From Frondihabitans sp. 762G35 (GTDB lineage: Bacteria > Actinomycetota > Actinomycetes > Actinomycetales > Microbacteriaceae), in assembly GCF_002074055.1 (NCBI RefSeq), contig NZ_CP014619.1, positions 744,001-808,000 of the forward strand: a stretch of 64,000 nucleotides of DNA, given 5' to 3'. The position numbers were made by a program, and so were the translations under genes. Position 1 is the first letter of the stretch; every line of letters begins with the position of its first letter. Under the pieces are notes generated by a model, which was not told the origin of the DNA, made no database searches, and saw only the letters and a program-made list of their open reading frames with translations. Shown piece after piece: positions 44,317 to 53,263 of the stretch.

Positions 44317-46881
44317 ATGGCCGGTCTCCTCTATCGCCTCGGGCGGTTCTCCGCCCGACGGCACTGGGTCGTCATCGTCAGCTGGGTCGTCATCATCGCG
44401 CTCGCGGGTGTCGGCTACGGGCTGTTCAAGGGCCCCATCACATCCGCGATCAGCATCCCGGGCACGGCCACCCAGAAGGTGACGGACGAGCTCGCGGCCA
44501 AGTTCCCCAAGGCGTCGGGCGGCTCCGGGAGCCTCGTCTTCGAGTCCTCCGACGGCAAGGCCTTCACCGACGCGCAGAAGTCCGGCATCGGCACGCTCCT
44601 GTCCGACGTGTCGAAGATGGACGGCGTCCGCGCGACGACCGACCCGTTCACCACCCAGGCGGACCTCGCCTCGCAGAAGCAGAAGATCGTCGACGGCCGC
44701 GCCCAGATCACGGCGGCCAAGGAGCAGCTGACCACCGCCCAGTCGCAGCTCGACGCGGGCCAGAAGCAGCTCACGGCGGGCCAGCAGCAGCTCGACCAGG
44801 CGAAGGCGCAGGCTCAGGCCGCCGGTCAGCTCGCGGCCGCGCAGCCGCAGCTGGACGCGCAGCAGGCGCAGCTCGACGCGCAGCAGGCCACCCTGACGGC
44901 CAGCCAGAAGAAGATCGACGCCAGCTCGTCGACCCTCGCCGAGCAGAGCACGAAGCTCGAGCTCGGGTCCCAGCTCTTCGATCTCTCCTCGAACATCCGG
45001 CTCGTCTCGACCGACGGCACCGCCGCGGTCGGAACGATCCAGTTCACCAAGTCGACGAACCTCGTGTCGTCGAGCCTCAAGAGCGCCATCGAGGCCAAGG
45101 CCGACGCCGGGGTCGCCGGGGTCGACGTCTACGTGTCGCAGGACATCGCGCAGGGCGTCCCGAGCATCCTCGGTCCCGGCGAGGTGGTCGGCGTGATCGT
45201 CGCGGCCATCGTGCTGCTCCTCATGCTCGGCACCCTCATCGGAGCCGCACTCCCGCTTCTCTCGGCCGTCGTCGGACTCGGCGCCTCGGTGCTCGGGGCG
45301 ATGGCGTTCTCCGGGATCGTGGAGTTCAACTCCGTCACGACCGTCCTCGGGATCATGCTGGGGCTGGCGGTCGGCATCGACTACTCCCTCTTCATCCTCA
45401 ACCGGCACCGAGCGCAGTTGAAGCAGGGCGTCCCGCTCCACGAGTCCATCGGCCTCGCCAACGGCACCTCGGGCAACGCGGTCGTCTTCGCCGGATCGAC
45501 GGTCATCGTCGCGCTCCTGGCGCTCAACATCACGGGCATCCCGTTCCTCGGCCTCATGGGCACCGTGGGTGCGGTGGCCGTGGCCGTCGCGATCCTCGTG
45601 GCGATCACCTTCACGCCCGCCATGCTCGGGATCGTGGGGATGCGGATCCTGCGCAAGAAGGAGCGCCGGTCGATCGGCAGCACCGGCGCGACCCGGGTGC
45701 CCAACGCTCCGATGAAGACCTGGCGCGCCGTCGTCACCCTCGTCGCCGGCGTCGCCGTGCTCGGAGTCGTCGCGCTGCCCGCCCTGCAGATGCGCCTCGG
45801 CCTCCCCGACGGCTCGTCGGAGGCCACGAACTCCAGCCAGTACAAGGCGTACAAGGTGCTCGAGGACAAGTTCGGCGCGGGGCAGAACGGGCCGCTCCTC
45901 GTCGTCGCGGACCTCCCGAAGGCCGCGACGGGCGACACCCTCACCCGGCAGCAGATCACGGTCGGCGAGAAGATCTCCGGCCTGTCCGACGTGTCCGCGA
46001 TCGCCCCGATCGGCGCCTCGAGCGACGGCACGGTCGTGGCGTTCCAGGTGATCCCCAAGGGCGGGCCGTCGAGCGTGTCGACGGAGAACCTCGTCCACGA
46101 GCTCCGCGACCTCCCGGCGATCTCCTCGGACGACGGCGACATCACCCTCGGGGTGGCGGGCAACGCCAGCGCGAACATCGACGTGTCGGAGAAGCTCGCC
46201 ACGGCGCTGCCGCTCTACCTCGTCGTGGTCGTCGGCCTGTCGCTGATCATCCTGATCCTCGTGTTCCGGTCGATCCTCGTGCCGCTGACCGCGACGGCCG
46301 GCTTCGTGCTCTCGCTCCTGGCGGCCTTCGGCGGTCTGACGGCGATCTACCAGTTCGGGTGGCTGTCCGCCGTCTTCGGCACGCACGACCCGGGGCCGAT
46401 CCTGAGCTTCCTGCCGATCATCGAGGTCGGGGTGCTCTTCGGGCTCGCGATGGACTACCAGCTCTTCCTGGTCTCGGGGATGCGCGAGGCGTTCGCGCAC
46501 GGCGCCCCCGCGAAGATCGCGGTGCAGCGCGGCCTCCACGCCGGGCGGGCCGTCGTGACGGCCGCCGCGATCATCATGATCTCGGTGTTCTCCGGCTTCA
46601 TCTTCTCGGAATCCTCGACGATCCGGCCCATCGGCTTCGGGCTCGCGTTCGGTGTCCTGGTCGACGCGTTCGTCGTCCGGATGCTGCTCATCCCCGCCGC
46701 GATGCACCTGCTCGGCAAGGCGGCCTGGTGGTTCCCGAAGTGGCTCGACCGCATCGTGCCGGACGTCGACGTCGAGGGGGCGAAGCTCGAGCGCGGCCAC
46801 CCGGCGGAGGCACCGCAGGATGCCCGGCCGGAGCACCACGACGCCGCGGTCTCCGGCGCCCACCCCGCGCACCGCGCCTGA
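44317..46881 (+). CDS. MMPL-family (RND) lipid/drug exporter
   Basis: Large membrane transporter of the MmpL type, 854 residues. Helix near residues 18-36, then a periplasmic loop containing a long Gln/Ala-rich coiled coil (about 130-215, repeats like LDAGQKQLTAGQQQLDQ), five helices including GLAVGIDYSLFILNRHR, a second loop, and a final set of helices with GLAMDYQLFLVSGMREA. The GIDYxLF and AMDYQLF Asp-Tyr pairs are the proton-relay sites of the family. Export of a lipid, pigment or antibiotic is expected; substrate unknown. Paired with the upstream TetR gene. Confidence 0.92.
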   Translation: MAGLLYRLGRFSARRHWVVIVSWVVIIALAGVGYGLFKGPITSAISIPGTATQKVTDELAAKFPKASGGSGSLVFESSDGKAFTDAQKSGIGTLLSDVSKMDGVRATTDPFTTQADLASQKQKIVDGRAQITAAKEQLTTAQSQLDAGQKQLTAGQQQLDQAKAQAQAAGQLAAAQPQLDAQQAQLDAQQATLTASQKKIDASSSTLAEQSTKLELGSQLFDLSSNIRLVSTDGTAAVGTIQFTKSTNLVSSSLKSAIEAKADAGVAGVDVYVSQDIAQGVPSILGPGEVVGVIVAAIVLLLMLGTLIGAALPLLSAVVGLGASVLGAMAFSGIVEFNSVTTVLGIMLGLAVGIDYSLFILNRHRAQLKQGVPLHESIGLANGTSGNAVVFAGSTVIVALLALNITGIPFLGLMGTVGAVAVAVAILVAITFTPAMLGIVGMRILRKKERRSIGSTGATRVPNAPMKTWRAVVTLVAGVAVLGVVALPALQMRLGLPDGSSEATNSSQYKAYKVLEDKFGAGQNGPLLVVADLPKAATGDTLTRQQITVGEKISGLSDVSAIAPIGASSDGTVVAFQVIPKGGPSSVSTENLVHELRDLPAISSDDGDITLGVAGNASANIDVSEKLATALPLYLVVVVGLSLIILILVFRSILVPLTATAGFVLSLLAAFGGLTAIYQFGWLSAVFGTHDPGPILSFLPIIEVGVLFGLAMDYQLFLVSGMREAFAHGAPAKIAVQRGLHAGRAVVTAAAIIMISVFSGFIFSESSTIRPIGFGLAFGVLVDAFVVRMLLIPAAMHLLGKAAWWFPKWLDRIVPDVDVEGAKLERGHPAEAPQDARPEHHDAAVSGAHPAHRA

Positions 46882-46885
46882 CGAC

Positions 46886-46921
46886 GAGAGGGGCGGCCCG
46901 CTTCGGCGGACCGCCCCTCTC
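46886..46921. terminator. Bidirectional hairpin between the MMPL and epimerase genes
   Basis: An 11-bp stem GAGAGGGGCGG / CCGCCCCTCTC enclosing a second stem CCGC-TTCG-GCGG with a UUCG tetraloop. It lies between converging genes, five bases after the MMPL stop. T-runs are lacking, but the stability and position favour a two-way terminator. Confidence 0.65.
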
Positions 46922-46934
46922 TCCATTCGACCGA

Positions 46935-47780
46935 CTACACGTGGTCGCGCCAGCTGTGCTGCGGCTCGTAGCCCAGCAGACGCCGCGCCTTCTCGATGCC
47001 GAGGAGCGTCTCCGTGCCGGTGACCTCGCGCGAGAGCTCGACATCGGGGAAGACCTCCGCGGCCAGCTCGGCGCTCGGGCGGCTCATCACGGTGTCGGCG
47101 GCGGCGATGATGTAGGCCTCGAAGCCGGGCTTCGCGTTCGCGAGGGCCTTCGACACGGCCTGAGCACCGTCGCGGCCGTCGATGTAGCCCCAGAGGTTCC
47201 ACTTGCGGAGGAGCGCGTCGGAGTCGAAGGACGGGAACTCCGCGTAGTCCTCCGGGTTCATCACGTTGGAGAAGCGGAAGGCCGTGATGCTGAGCTCCGG
47301 GTCCCAGCGCGTGAGCTGGATCGCCATCTGCTCCTCGAGGTGCTTCACGAGCGAGTAGGTGCTCTGCGGCCGGGCCGGGTACTCCTCGTCGACGGGGATG
47401 TACGGCGGGTCGATGTCGAAGGGGAGGCCGAGGACCGTCTCGCTCGACGCGTAGACGACCTTCTTGACTCCTGCGCGCCGGGCCGCCTGGAAGACGTTGT
47501 AGGTCGAGAGCATGTTGTTGTGGAACGTCGCCGAGTCGGGCAGGATCGCCGGGGCCGGGATCGCGCCGAGGTGGACGATCGCGTCGAAACCGGTCGAGAC
47601 CTCGTCGATGCCGAGGATGGCGTCGACGACCTGGCCGTAGTCGGTGAGATCGATCTGGATGAAGCCGCGCCCGCGGGTCCCGGCTCGGTCGAGGTTGACG
47701 ACGTCGTGGCCCTCGTCGGTGAGGCCCTTGACGACGCTCCGGCCGAGCTTGCCGCTTCCGCCCGTGACTGCGATCTTCAT
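46935..47780 (-). CDS. NAD(P)-dependent epimerase/dehydratase (extended SDR)
   Basis: Extended short-chain dehydrogenase, 281 residues, resembling UDP-sugar epimerases. Nucleotide-binding VTGGSGKLGRSV at the N terminus, VHLGAIPAP, catalytic Ser in VVYASSETVLG and the Tyr/Lys pair in STYSLVKHLEE. The substrate is unknown. The ATG has AAGGAG eight bases upstream, which decides it over 30 further open codons. Divergent from the aldo/keto reductase gene. Confidence 0.88.
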   Translation of the reverse strand: MKIAVTGGSGKLGRSVVKGLTDEGHDVVNLDRAGTRGRGFIQIDLTDYGQVVDAILGIDEVSTGFDAIVHLGAIPAPAILPDSATFHNNMLSTYNVFQAARRAGVKKVVYASSETVLGLPFDIDPPYIPVDEEYPARPQSTYSLVKHLEEQMAIQLTRWDPELSITAFRFSNVMNPEDYAEFPSFDSDALLRKWNLWGYIDGRDGAQAVSKALANAKPGFEAYIIAAADTVMSRPSAELAAEVFPDVELSREVTGTETLLGIEKARRLLGYEPQHSWRDHV

Positions 47781-47909
47781 TGGTCGAACTCCTTCGTGTC
47801 GTTCGCCCCGCGACGAGCCGGTGGCTCCGGCCGCGTGGGCACCTCCGGCCATGATGCCAGCCGCGACCATTCATCGCCCCGGCTTCTGAATGGCATGAGC
47901 ACTTTCCAT

Positions 47910-47938
47910 TTGACGTCACACCCCGGCCTTCCTACTGT
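47910..47938 (+). promoter_or_regulatory. Promoter of the aldo/keto reductase gene
   Basis: TTGACG (47910-47915), 17 bases, TACTGT (47933-47938): the best vegetative promoter seen in the window. The -10 ends six bases before the ATG, so the transcript would start at or next to the start codon. Confidence 0.7.
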
Positions 47939-47944
47939 CGGAGC

Positions 47945-48778
47945 ATGCTCACGACATCGACGACGATCCCCCTCCTCCCCGGCACCGCGATCCCGCAGAT
48001 CGGATTCGGCGTGTTCCTGGTCGACCCGGAAGACACGCAGCGCGTCGTCGAGGACGCCCTCGCGGTCGGCTACCGACACATCGACACGGCCACCGGCTAC
48101 AACAACGAGAAGGAGGTCGGGGCGGCCCTCCGCGCCTCCGGCATCCCCCGCGAGGAGATCTTCGTCACCACGAAGCTCCGCAACGACCACCACAAGGCCG
48201 GTGACGTCGAGGGCGCCTTCGAGCGCAGCCTCGAGGCCCTCGGTCTCGACGCCCTCGACCTCTACCTGATCCACTGGCCGATGCCCGCCAACGACCGCTA
48301 CGTCGACACCTGGAAGACCTTCGAGACCTTCCACGCCGACGGCCGCGCGAAGGCGATCGGCGTCAGCAACTTCCAGATCCCGCACCTCGAGCGGCTCCTC
48401 GCCGAGACGGAGGTCGTGCCCGCCGTCAACCAGGTCGAGCTGCACCCGATCTTCCAGCAGCGGGAGCTCCGCGCGTTCCAGGACGGCCACGGCATCAAGA
48501 CCGAGTCGTGGGGCCCCCTCGGTCAGGGCAAGTACGACCTCTTCGGCATGGTACCGGTGCAGGCGGCCGCGGCGGCGCACGACGCGACGCCCGCGCAGGT
48601 CGTCCTCCGCTGGCACCTCCAGACCGGGAACATCGTGATCCCGAAGTCGAACCGGCGCGAGCGCATGGCCGAGAACCTCGACGTCTTCTCGTTCGAGCTC
48701 AGCGACGACGAGATGCGGGCGATCGACGACCTCGACGAGAACCGTCGCGTCGGCGGCCACCCCGACGAGATCAACTGA
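47945..48778 (+). CDS. Aldo/keto reductase
   Basis: NADPH-dependent oxidoreductase of the AKR superfamily (similar to 2,5-diketo-gluconate reductases), 277 residues. Catalytic tetrad: Asp in HIDTATGY, Tyr in the same motif, Lys in VTTKLRND and His in YLIHWPMP. Cofactor-binding end IPKSNRRERMAENLDVF. Substrate unknown; broad carbonyl detoxification is typical. The LysR gene follows four bases after the stop, so the regulator is cotranscribed. Confidence 0.92.
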   Translation: MLTTSTTIPLLPGTAIPQIGFGVFLVDPEDTQRVVEDALAVGYRHIDTATGYNNEKEVGAALRASGIPREEIFVTTKLRNDHHKAGDVEGAFERSLEALGLDALDLYLIHWPMPANDRYVDTWKTFETFHADGRAKAIGVSNFQIPHLERLLAETEVVPAVNQVELHPIFQQRELRAFQDGHGIKTESWGPLGQGKYDLFGMVPVQAAAAAHDATPAQVVLRWHLQTGNIVIPKSNRRERMAENLDVFSFELSDDEMRAIDDLDENRRVGGHPDEIN

Positions 48779-48782
48779 CCCG

Positions 48783-49703
48783 ATGGATCTCCGGCAGATG
48801 GAGTACTTCGTCGCCCTCGCGGACGAGCAGCAGTTCACGCGCGCCGCGGAGCTGACGCGCGTGTCGCAGTCGGGGCTCTCGGCCGCGATCCGCACGCTCG
48901 AGGACGAACTCCAGACGCCGCTGTTCACCCGCACCACCCGTCGCGTCGAACTGACGGGAGCCGGGCGCGCGCTGCTCCCGCACGCCCGAGCGCTGCTCGC
49001 CCAGGCTCTCGCCGGTCGCGACGCCGTCGTGGCCGCCCGCGCGGAGGTCCTCGGCGACCTCCGCGTCGGAGGCGAGCAGTGCCTCGGCGTCATCGACCTG
49101 CCCGACCTCCTCACGCGATTCCACGGCCGCTACCCCAAGGTCGTCATCTCGTTCGAGCAGGCAGGATCCACGGAGCTCCTGTCGAAGCTCCGCGCGGGCG
49201 ACCTCGACCTCGCGTTCGTCGCCACGGGCGAGGGTGACGCGTCGACCCGCGCCCACCAGCAGGGCGCCCCCGTGCTGACCGAGATCGCCGTCGAGCCCCT
49301 CGTCTTCCTCTGCGCGCCCGACTCCCGCTTCGCGAAGCGGCCCCAGGTGCTCTGGGAGGAGCTCGAGGGCGAGACCTTCGTCGACTTCCACGCGACCTGG
49401 GGGGTGCGGAGCATCAACGACCGGGCCTTCGCGCGGCGCGACCTCGACCGCCGCGTCGGCCTCGTGGTCAACGACGTGCACACGCTCCTCGACTTCGTGC
49501 AGCGCCGGTTGGGGGTGGCGATCGTGCCGCGCCCGATCGCCGGGAAGCCGCAGGCGCAGGGCCTCGTGGCCATCCCGTTCGCCGACGCGGACGCCGACCG
49601 GTGGTCGGTCGGGGTCGCGACGCCGGCGCACGACGGCGCCTCCTCGGTGGCCGCGAAACTCCTCGAACTCGTGCCGTCGCGCGAGGCTACGGTGGTGGGA
49701 TAG
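48783..49703 (+). CDS. LysR-family transcriptional regulator
   Basis: 306 residues: N-terminal winged HTH (MEYFVALADEQQFTRAAELTRVSQSGLSAAIRTLEDEL) and a C-terminal effector domain of the periplasmic-binding type. The gene lies four bases after the aldo/keto reductase and in the same direction, which is unusual because LysR regulators are more often divergent from their target. Target unproven; the reductase operon itself is the first candidate. Confidence 0.93.
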   Translation: MDLRQMEYFVALADEQQFTRAAELTRVSQSGLSAAIRTLEDELQTPLFTRTTRRVELTGAGRALLPHARALLAQALAGRDAVVAARAEVLGDLRVGGEQCLGVIDLPDLLTRFHGRYPKVVISFEQAGSTELLSKLRAGDLDLAFVATGEGDASTRAHQQGAPVLTEIAVEPLVFLCAPDSRFAKRPQVLWEELEGETFVDFHATWGVRSINDRAFARRDLDRRVGLVVNDVHTLLDFVQRRLGVAIVPRPIAGKPQAQGLVAIPFADADADRWSVGVATPAHDGASSVAAKLLELVPSREATVVG

Positions 49704-49751
49704 AGGCGGTCGGGCTCCGGCTCCGGTGCGCTCGGGGTCGACGGGGGAGAC

Positions 49752-50315
49752 GTGGCGAAGAGGGAGTGGCCGACGCGCGGGTGGCGGTTCTGGGCGCGGG
49801 CCGTGGGACTGTTCGTCCTGGGCGTCGGGCTCTCCACGCTCCTTTCCGTCGGACTGGAGAGCACCCACTGGTTCCCGGAGGACTTCCCGGTGGGCTCGAT
49901 CGGAGCGGGGCTCTTCGCAGGGCTCTTCGGCGGTCCACTGGGTCTGCTCATCGCGCGGCGGCGTCTGGGAGATCGCCTGTCCGCGGCCCTCCGCGAGTCA
50001 GGCGGGAAGTGGCGACACGGTCGCCTCACCGTGACACCCGGGCTCATCGTCTTCGAGCCCTACCGGCGTCAGACGACGCTGGTCCGCGGCACCCGCGAGG
50101 AGTACCGCGTCGGCCGCGTCGGCGACGACACCGGCCGTCGCCCGCCCCGCCGTCAGCTCCTGTGGATCAATCCGCAGCTCCACATCGTCGATCTCGACAC
50201 CGATCGGGGTCGGCGGGAGATCGCGCTCCTGCCCACCGCTCTCACCACGCTGCGGGAGCGCCTCTCCGAGCCCTCGCTCGCGGGCGACGCGTCGTCTTCG
50301 CCCTCCGGCCCCTGA
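49752..50315 (+). CDS. Small membrane protein with DUF2550-like cytoplasmic domain
   Basis: Function unknown. 187 residues: two N-terminal hydrophobic segments (ARAVGLFVLGVGLSTLLSVGL and IGAGLFAGLFGGPLGLLIA) and a C-terminal soluble domain of beta character (GRLTVTPGLIVFEPY, LHIVDLDTDRG). The latter loosely recalls PH-like or DUF2550 domains, but I would not assign a family. GTG start with GGGGGAG two bases further up. Confidence 0.65.
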   Translation: MAKREWPTRGWRFWARAVGLFVLGVGLSTLLSVGLESTHWFPEDFPVGSIGAGLFAGLFGGPLGLLIARRRLGDRLSAALRESGGKWRHGRLTVTPGLIVFEPYRRQTTLVRGTREEYRVGRVGDDTGRRPPRRQLLWINPQLHIVDLDTDRGRREIALLPTALTTLRERLSEPSLAGDASSSPSGP

Positions 50316-50412
50316 CCCGCCCGGGGAGGGGCGCCCGCCGAGGGCACGGAGCCGACCATCAGCCGCCGCCCGCGATACTGGAGGCCCGATCCCCGACCCC
50401 TGGAGACCGCGC

Positions 50413-50883
50413 ATGTCGCCCCGCCGCCTGTTCCGCACGCTCGCCCTCGCCGAGGCGGTGACCTGGACCCTCCTGATCGTCGGCATGCTGCTGAAGTACG
50501 TCGTGCGGGCGGGAGACGTCGGGGTCCGCGTGGGCGGCTCGATCCACGGATTCGTCTTCCTGCTCTTCCTCGTCGCGGTCGCGGTCGTCGCCGTCAACCA
50601 GCGCTGGAGCCTCCGCCTCACCCTGGTCGCGGTCGCCAGCGCCGTCGTCCCCTATGCCACGATCCCCTTCGAGGTCGCCGTCGACCGCCGCGGGCTGCTC
50701 GGTGGCGACTGGCGTCGCGAGGCGACGGGCGACCCGCAGCATGCCCGGCCGCTCGACCGCCTCCTCCGCTGGGTCCTCGCCCACACCGCGCTCGCGGCAG
50801 TGGTCGGCGTCATCGGCGTGGCCCTCGTCTTCACCCTGCTCCTCGTGGTGGGGCCGCCCGGCGGCGCGTCGCCCATCCGCTAG
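50413..50883 (+). CDS. DUF3817 integral membrane protein
   Basis: Actinobacterial membrane family of unknown function, 156 residues with four hydrophobic helices. The family start FRTLALAEAVTWTLLIVGMLLKY and the VGGSIHGFVFLLFLVA block fit DUF3817. The ATG follows GGAGACCGCGC, a usable ribosome site. A strong hairpin downstream separates it from the converging ABC importer genes. Confidence 0.85.
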   Translation: MSPRRLFRTLALAEAVTWTLLIVGMLLKYVVRAGDVGVRVGGSIHGFVFLLFLVAVAVVAVNQRWSLRLTLVAVASAVVPYATIPFEVAVDRRGLLGGDWRREATGDPQHARPLDRLLRWVLAHTALAAVVGVIGVALVFTLLLVVGPPGGASPIR

Positions 50884-50911
50884 TCGCACCCGGCACCGCC
50901 GCCGGGCAGAC

Positions 50912-50943
50912 GAAGGGGCCCGGAGCTCCCGCTCCGGGCCCTT
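50912..50943. terminator. Hairpin between DUF3817 and the ABC importer operon
   Basis: A stem of about 12 bp (GGGCCCGGAGC / GCTCCGGGCCC, loop TCCC) with flanking AAGG and CTTC, lying between convergent genes. Likely terminates both operons. Confidence 0.65.
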
Positions 50944-50953
50944 CACCGTGCCG

Positions 50954-52294
50954 CTACTTGCCGAGGGCCGCCTGCGCGCCCTTCTCGGCGGCCGCGAGCG
51001 CGTCCGACGGCGACTCCTTGAGCAGCATCGCCTTCTGGATCTCCTCCGAGAGGGCGGCGCTCACCTCGCCGTACTGCGTGATCGACGGTCGCGCCTTGGC
51101 GTAGTCGAGCTCCGAGGCGAACTCGGCGACGCGCGGGTTCTTCTCGAGGTACGACTTCCAGGTGGCGTTCGACGACGTCTCCTTGTTGCTGGGCAGGAAC
51201 CCGTTCTCGCTGTCCCAGACGGCCTGCGTCTCGGGCTTCAGCCAGTACTGCAGGAACTCCCACGAGCCGGCCTCCTCCGCCTTGGTGCCCGAGAGGAGGT
51301 AGGAGTTGTTCGTGCCGAGGTTCATGGCGGGCTCCTTGATGCCGGGCAGGGCGAAGACGCCCACGTTGCCGTCGCCGAGTCCCTGGTCGAGCACGGACAG
51401 GTTGTAGGCGCCGTTGATCTGCATCGCGACCTTCTTCGCGGTCATCGCGGCGGTGCCGTTGTTGTCGCTCGCCGTCTGGAGGCTCTGCGGGTAGGCGCTG
51501 CCGTCCTTCACCATGTCGGTCCAGGCCGTGAGAGCCGTGACACCCTCGGGGCTGTTGAAGGCCACCTTCGTGTTGTCCTCGTTGAGGAACTCGCCGCCCG
51601 CGCTCCACAGCATCGACTGCCAGGTGAAGACGGGCCACTCGCCGGTGCCGATCGGGAGGTACATGCCGTACTGCGTGGTGCCCTTCGTCAGCTTCTTGGC
51701 GTCGGCGGCGAGCTCGTCCCAGGTGGTCGGCAGCGTGGTGATGCCGGCGTCCTTGAACATCTGCTTGTTGTAGACGACGGCGTAGTCGCCGATGTCGGTG
51801 GGCAGCGTGTAGACCTTGCCGTCGAACGTCCCGGTGGAGAGCATGCCCTCGGTGAAGTTGTCCTTCGAGATCGTCGACGACGAGTCGGCGAGGAGGGAGT
51901 CGAGCGGCACGACCTTGCCGGTCTGGATGACCTGGCCGATGTTCTGCGGCGTGCTGTCGCCGAGGACCATGTTGGGGCCGGTGTCGTTCTTGACCGCGTT
52001 GATGAGCTTGGAGTCGAACTGGTCGCTCGTCGCCGCGTACTGCGCGCTGACGGTGTACTTGTCCTGCGAGGCGTTGAACTTGTCGATCAGCTTCTTGGCG
52101 CTCGTGACCGAGGTGCCGGTGTAGTTGTACCAGACGGTGATCGCGGTCTTGCCGGAGGCCGAGCCTCCGGTGTTGCCGGTGACGGAGCCGCCCGAGCAGC
52201 CGGTCAGGGCGAGCGCGGCGGCGCCGGTGAGGGCGACGGCGACGAGGAGCCGCTTCCTGGTCGGGCGGAAGCGGAACGGGGAGGGTGACGGCAT
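50954..52294 (-). CDS. Carbohydrate ABC transporter substrate-binding lipoprotein
   Basis: Extracellular sugar-binding protein of family 1, 446 residues. Lipoprotein signal peptide with lipobox LALTGCSGG (Cys33 is lipidated). The domain order ITVWYNYTGT, DSTPQNIGQV, YTLPTDIGDYAVVYNKQMF, and the C-terminal NPRVAEFASELDYAKARPS matches type I sugar-binding proteins. GAGAGGA six bases before the ATG. It is the last gene of the importer operon, 53 bases after the second permease; in most such operons the binding protein comes first. Confidence 0.93.
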   Translation of the reverse strand: MPSPSPFRFRPTRKRLLVAVALTGAAALALTGCSGGSVTGNTGGSASGKTAITVWYNYTGTSVTSAKKLIDKFNASQDKYTVSAQYAATSDQFDSKLINAVKNDTGPNMVLGDSTPQNIGQVIQTGKVVPLDSLLADSSSTISKDNFTEGMLSTGTFDGKVYTLPTDIGDYAVVYNKQMFKDAGITTLPTTWDELAADAKKLTKGTTQYGMYLPIGTGEWPVFTWQSMLWSAGGEFLNEDNTKVAFNSPEGVTALTAWTDMVKDGSAYPQSLQTASDNNGTAAMTAKKVAMQINGAYNLSVLDQGLGDGNVGVFALPGIKEPAMNLGTNNSYLLSGTKAEEAGSWEFLQYWLKPETQAVWDSENGFLPSNKETSSNATWKSYLEKNPRVAEFASELDYAKARPSITQYGEVSAALSEEIQKAMLLKESPSDALAAAEKGAQAALGK

Positions 52295-52347
52295 GGTGGT
52301 CCTCTCGTGGGGGCGGTGCGGGGAAGGGGAGGGGGGAGAGCGGTGGA

Positions 52348-53253
52348 TCAGCGGAGCCCGCCGGCCATGGCCGACACGATCTGCTTCTGGAAGATGATGA
52401 AGACGACGAACACCGGCAGGATGGCCAGGGTCGACCCGGCCATGAGCAGGTTGAAGCTCTCGGCGGCGTTGGTCGACTGGAGCTGCGCGAGACCGATCGG
52501 CACGGTGAAGAAGTCGGTCTTCGTCACGGCGAGGAACTGGAAGAAGAAGTTGTTCCAGTTGTAGACGAACGACAGCACCGCGAAGGCCCCGATCATCGGC
52601 GTCGCCATGGGGGTGACGACCGACCACATCCGGCGCCAGACGCCCGCGCCGTCGACCCGCGAGGCATCCTCGATCTCGGTGGGGAACGACTCGAAGAACT
52701 GCTTGAAGAGGAACACCCCGAGGATCGACGGCACGTTCGGCACGATGAGCCCCTGGTACGAGTTCAGCCAGCCGAACTGCGACAGAAGGCTGATGAGGGG
52801 CGTGAACACGACCTCGAAGGGGACGAGCAGGGCGGCGAGCAGGATCACGAAGATCACGCCGGAGCCCCGGAACTTCAGCCGCGAGAACGCGAACCCGGCC
52901 GCGAGGCTGGTGACGATCTGCCCGGCCGTCGAGGCGACCGACACGATGGTGGAGTTGAGGTAGTAGGTGCCGAACGGCGCCACCGAGAAGATCTGGGTGT
53001 AGTTGTCGAAGTGCCAGACCTTCGGCAGGAACGTCGGCGGGAAGCTGAGCGCCTCGGCCGACGACTTGAAGCTCGTCAGCACCATCCAGACGAACGGTCC
53101 GAAGAAGAGGATGACGCCGAGAACGAGGATCGCGTGGCGGAGGATCGAGGGCGTCGCGAGGCGCAGTCGCGCGGAGAACGGGCGCTTGCGGTGGGTGCGG
53201 ACGGCGGGGCGCGCGGTGCGCCGGGCGGTGGCTCCTGCGGTGAATTCGGTCAC
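52348..53253 (-). CDS. Carbohydrate ABC transporter permease, MalG type
   Basis: Inner-membrane permease with six helices, 301 residues. The coupling EAA loop reads EDASRVDGAGVWRRMWSVVTPM, which docks to the ATPase. N-terminal cytoplasmic tail is Arg-rich; the first helix is AILVLGVILFFGPFVWMVL. GTG start with GGAG upstream; 10 bases separate it from the MalF-type permease. Confidence 0.93.
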   Translation of the reverse strand: MTEFTAGATARRTARPAVRTHRKRPFSARLRLATPSILRHAILVLGVILFFGPFVWMVLTSFKSSAEALSFPPTFLPKVWHFDNYTQIFSVAPFGTYYLNSTIVSVASTAGQIVTSLAAGFAFSRLKFRGSGVIFVILLAALLVPFEVVFTPLISLLSQFGWLNSYQGLIVPNVPSILGVFLFKQFFESFPTEIEDASRVDGAGVWRRMWSVVTPMATPMIGAFAVLSFVYNWNNFFFQFLAVTKTDFFTVPIGLAQLQSTNAAESFNLLMAGSTLAILPVFVVFIIFQKQIVSAMAGGLR

Positions 53254-53263
53254 GGTCGGTCTC

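Noticed and set aside
43423-47919. A 1,498-codon open frame on the minus strand
   Set aside because: It is the antisense shadow of the TetR and MMPL genes in G+C-rich DNA; the sequence is low-complexity Arg/Asp/Glu/His without motifs, while the plus-strand frames have clear families.
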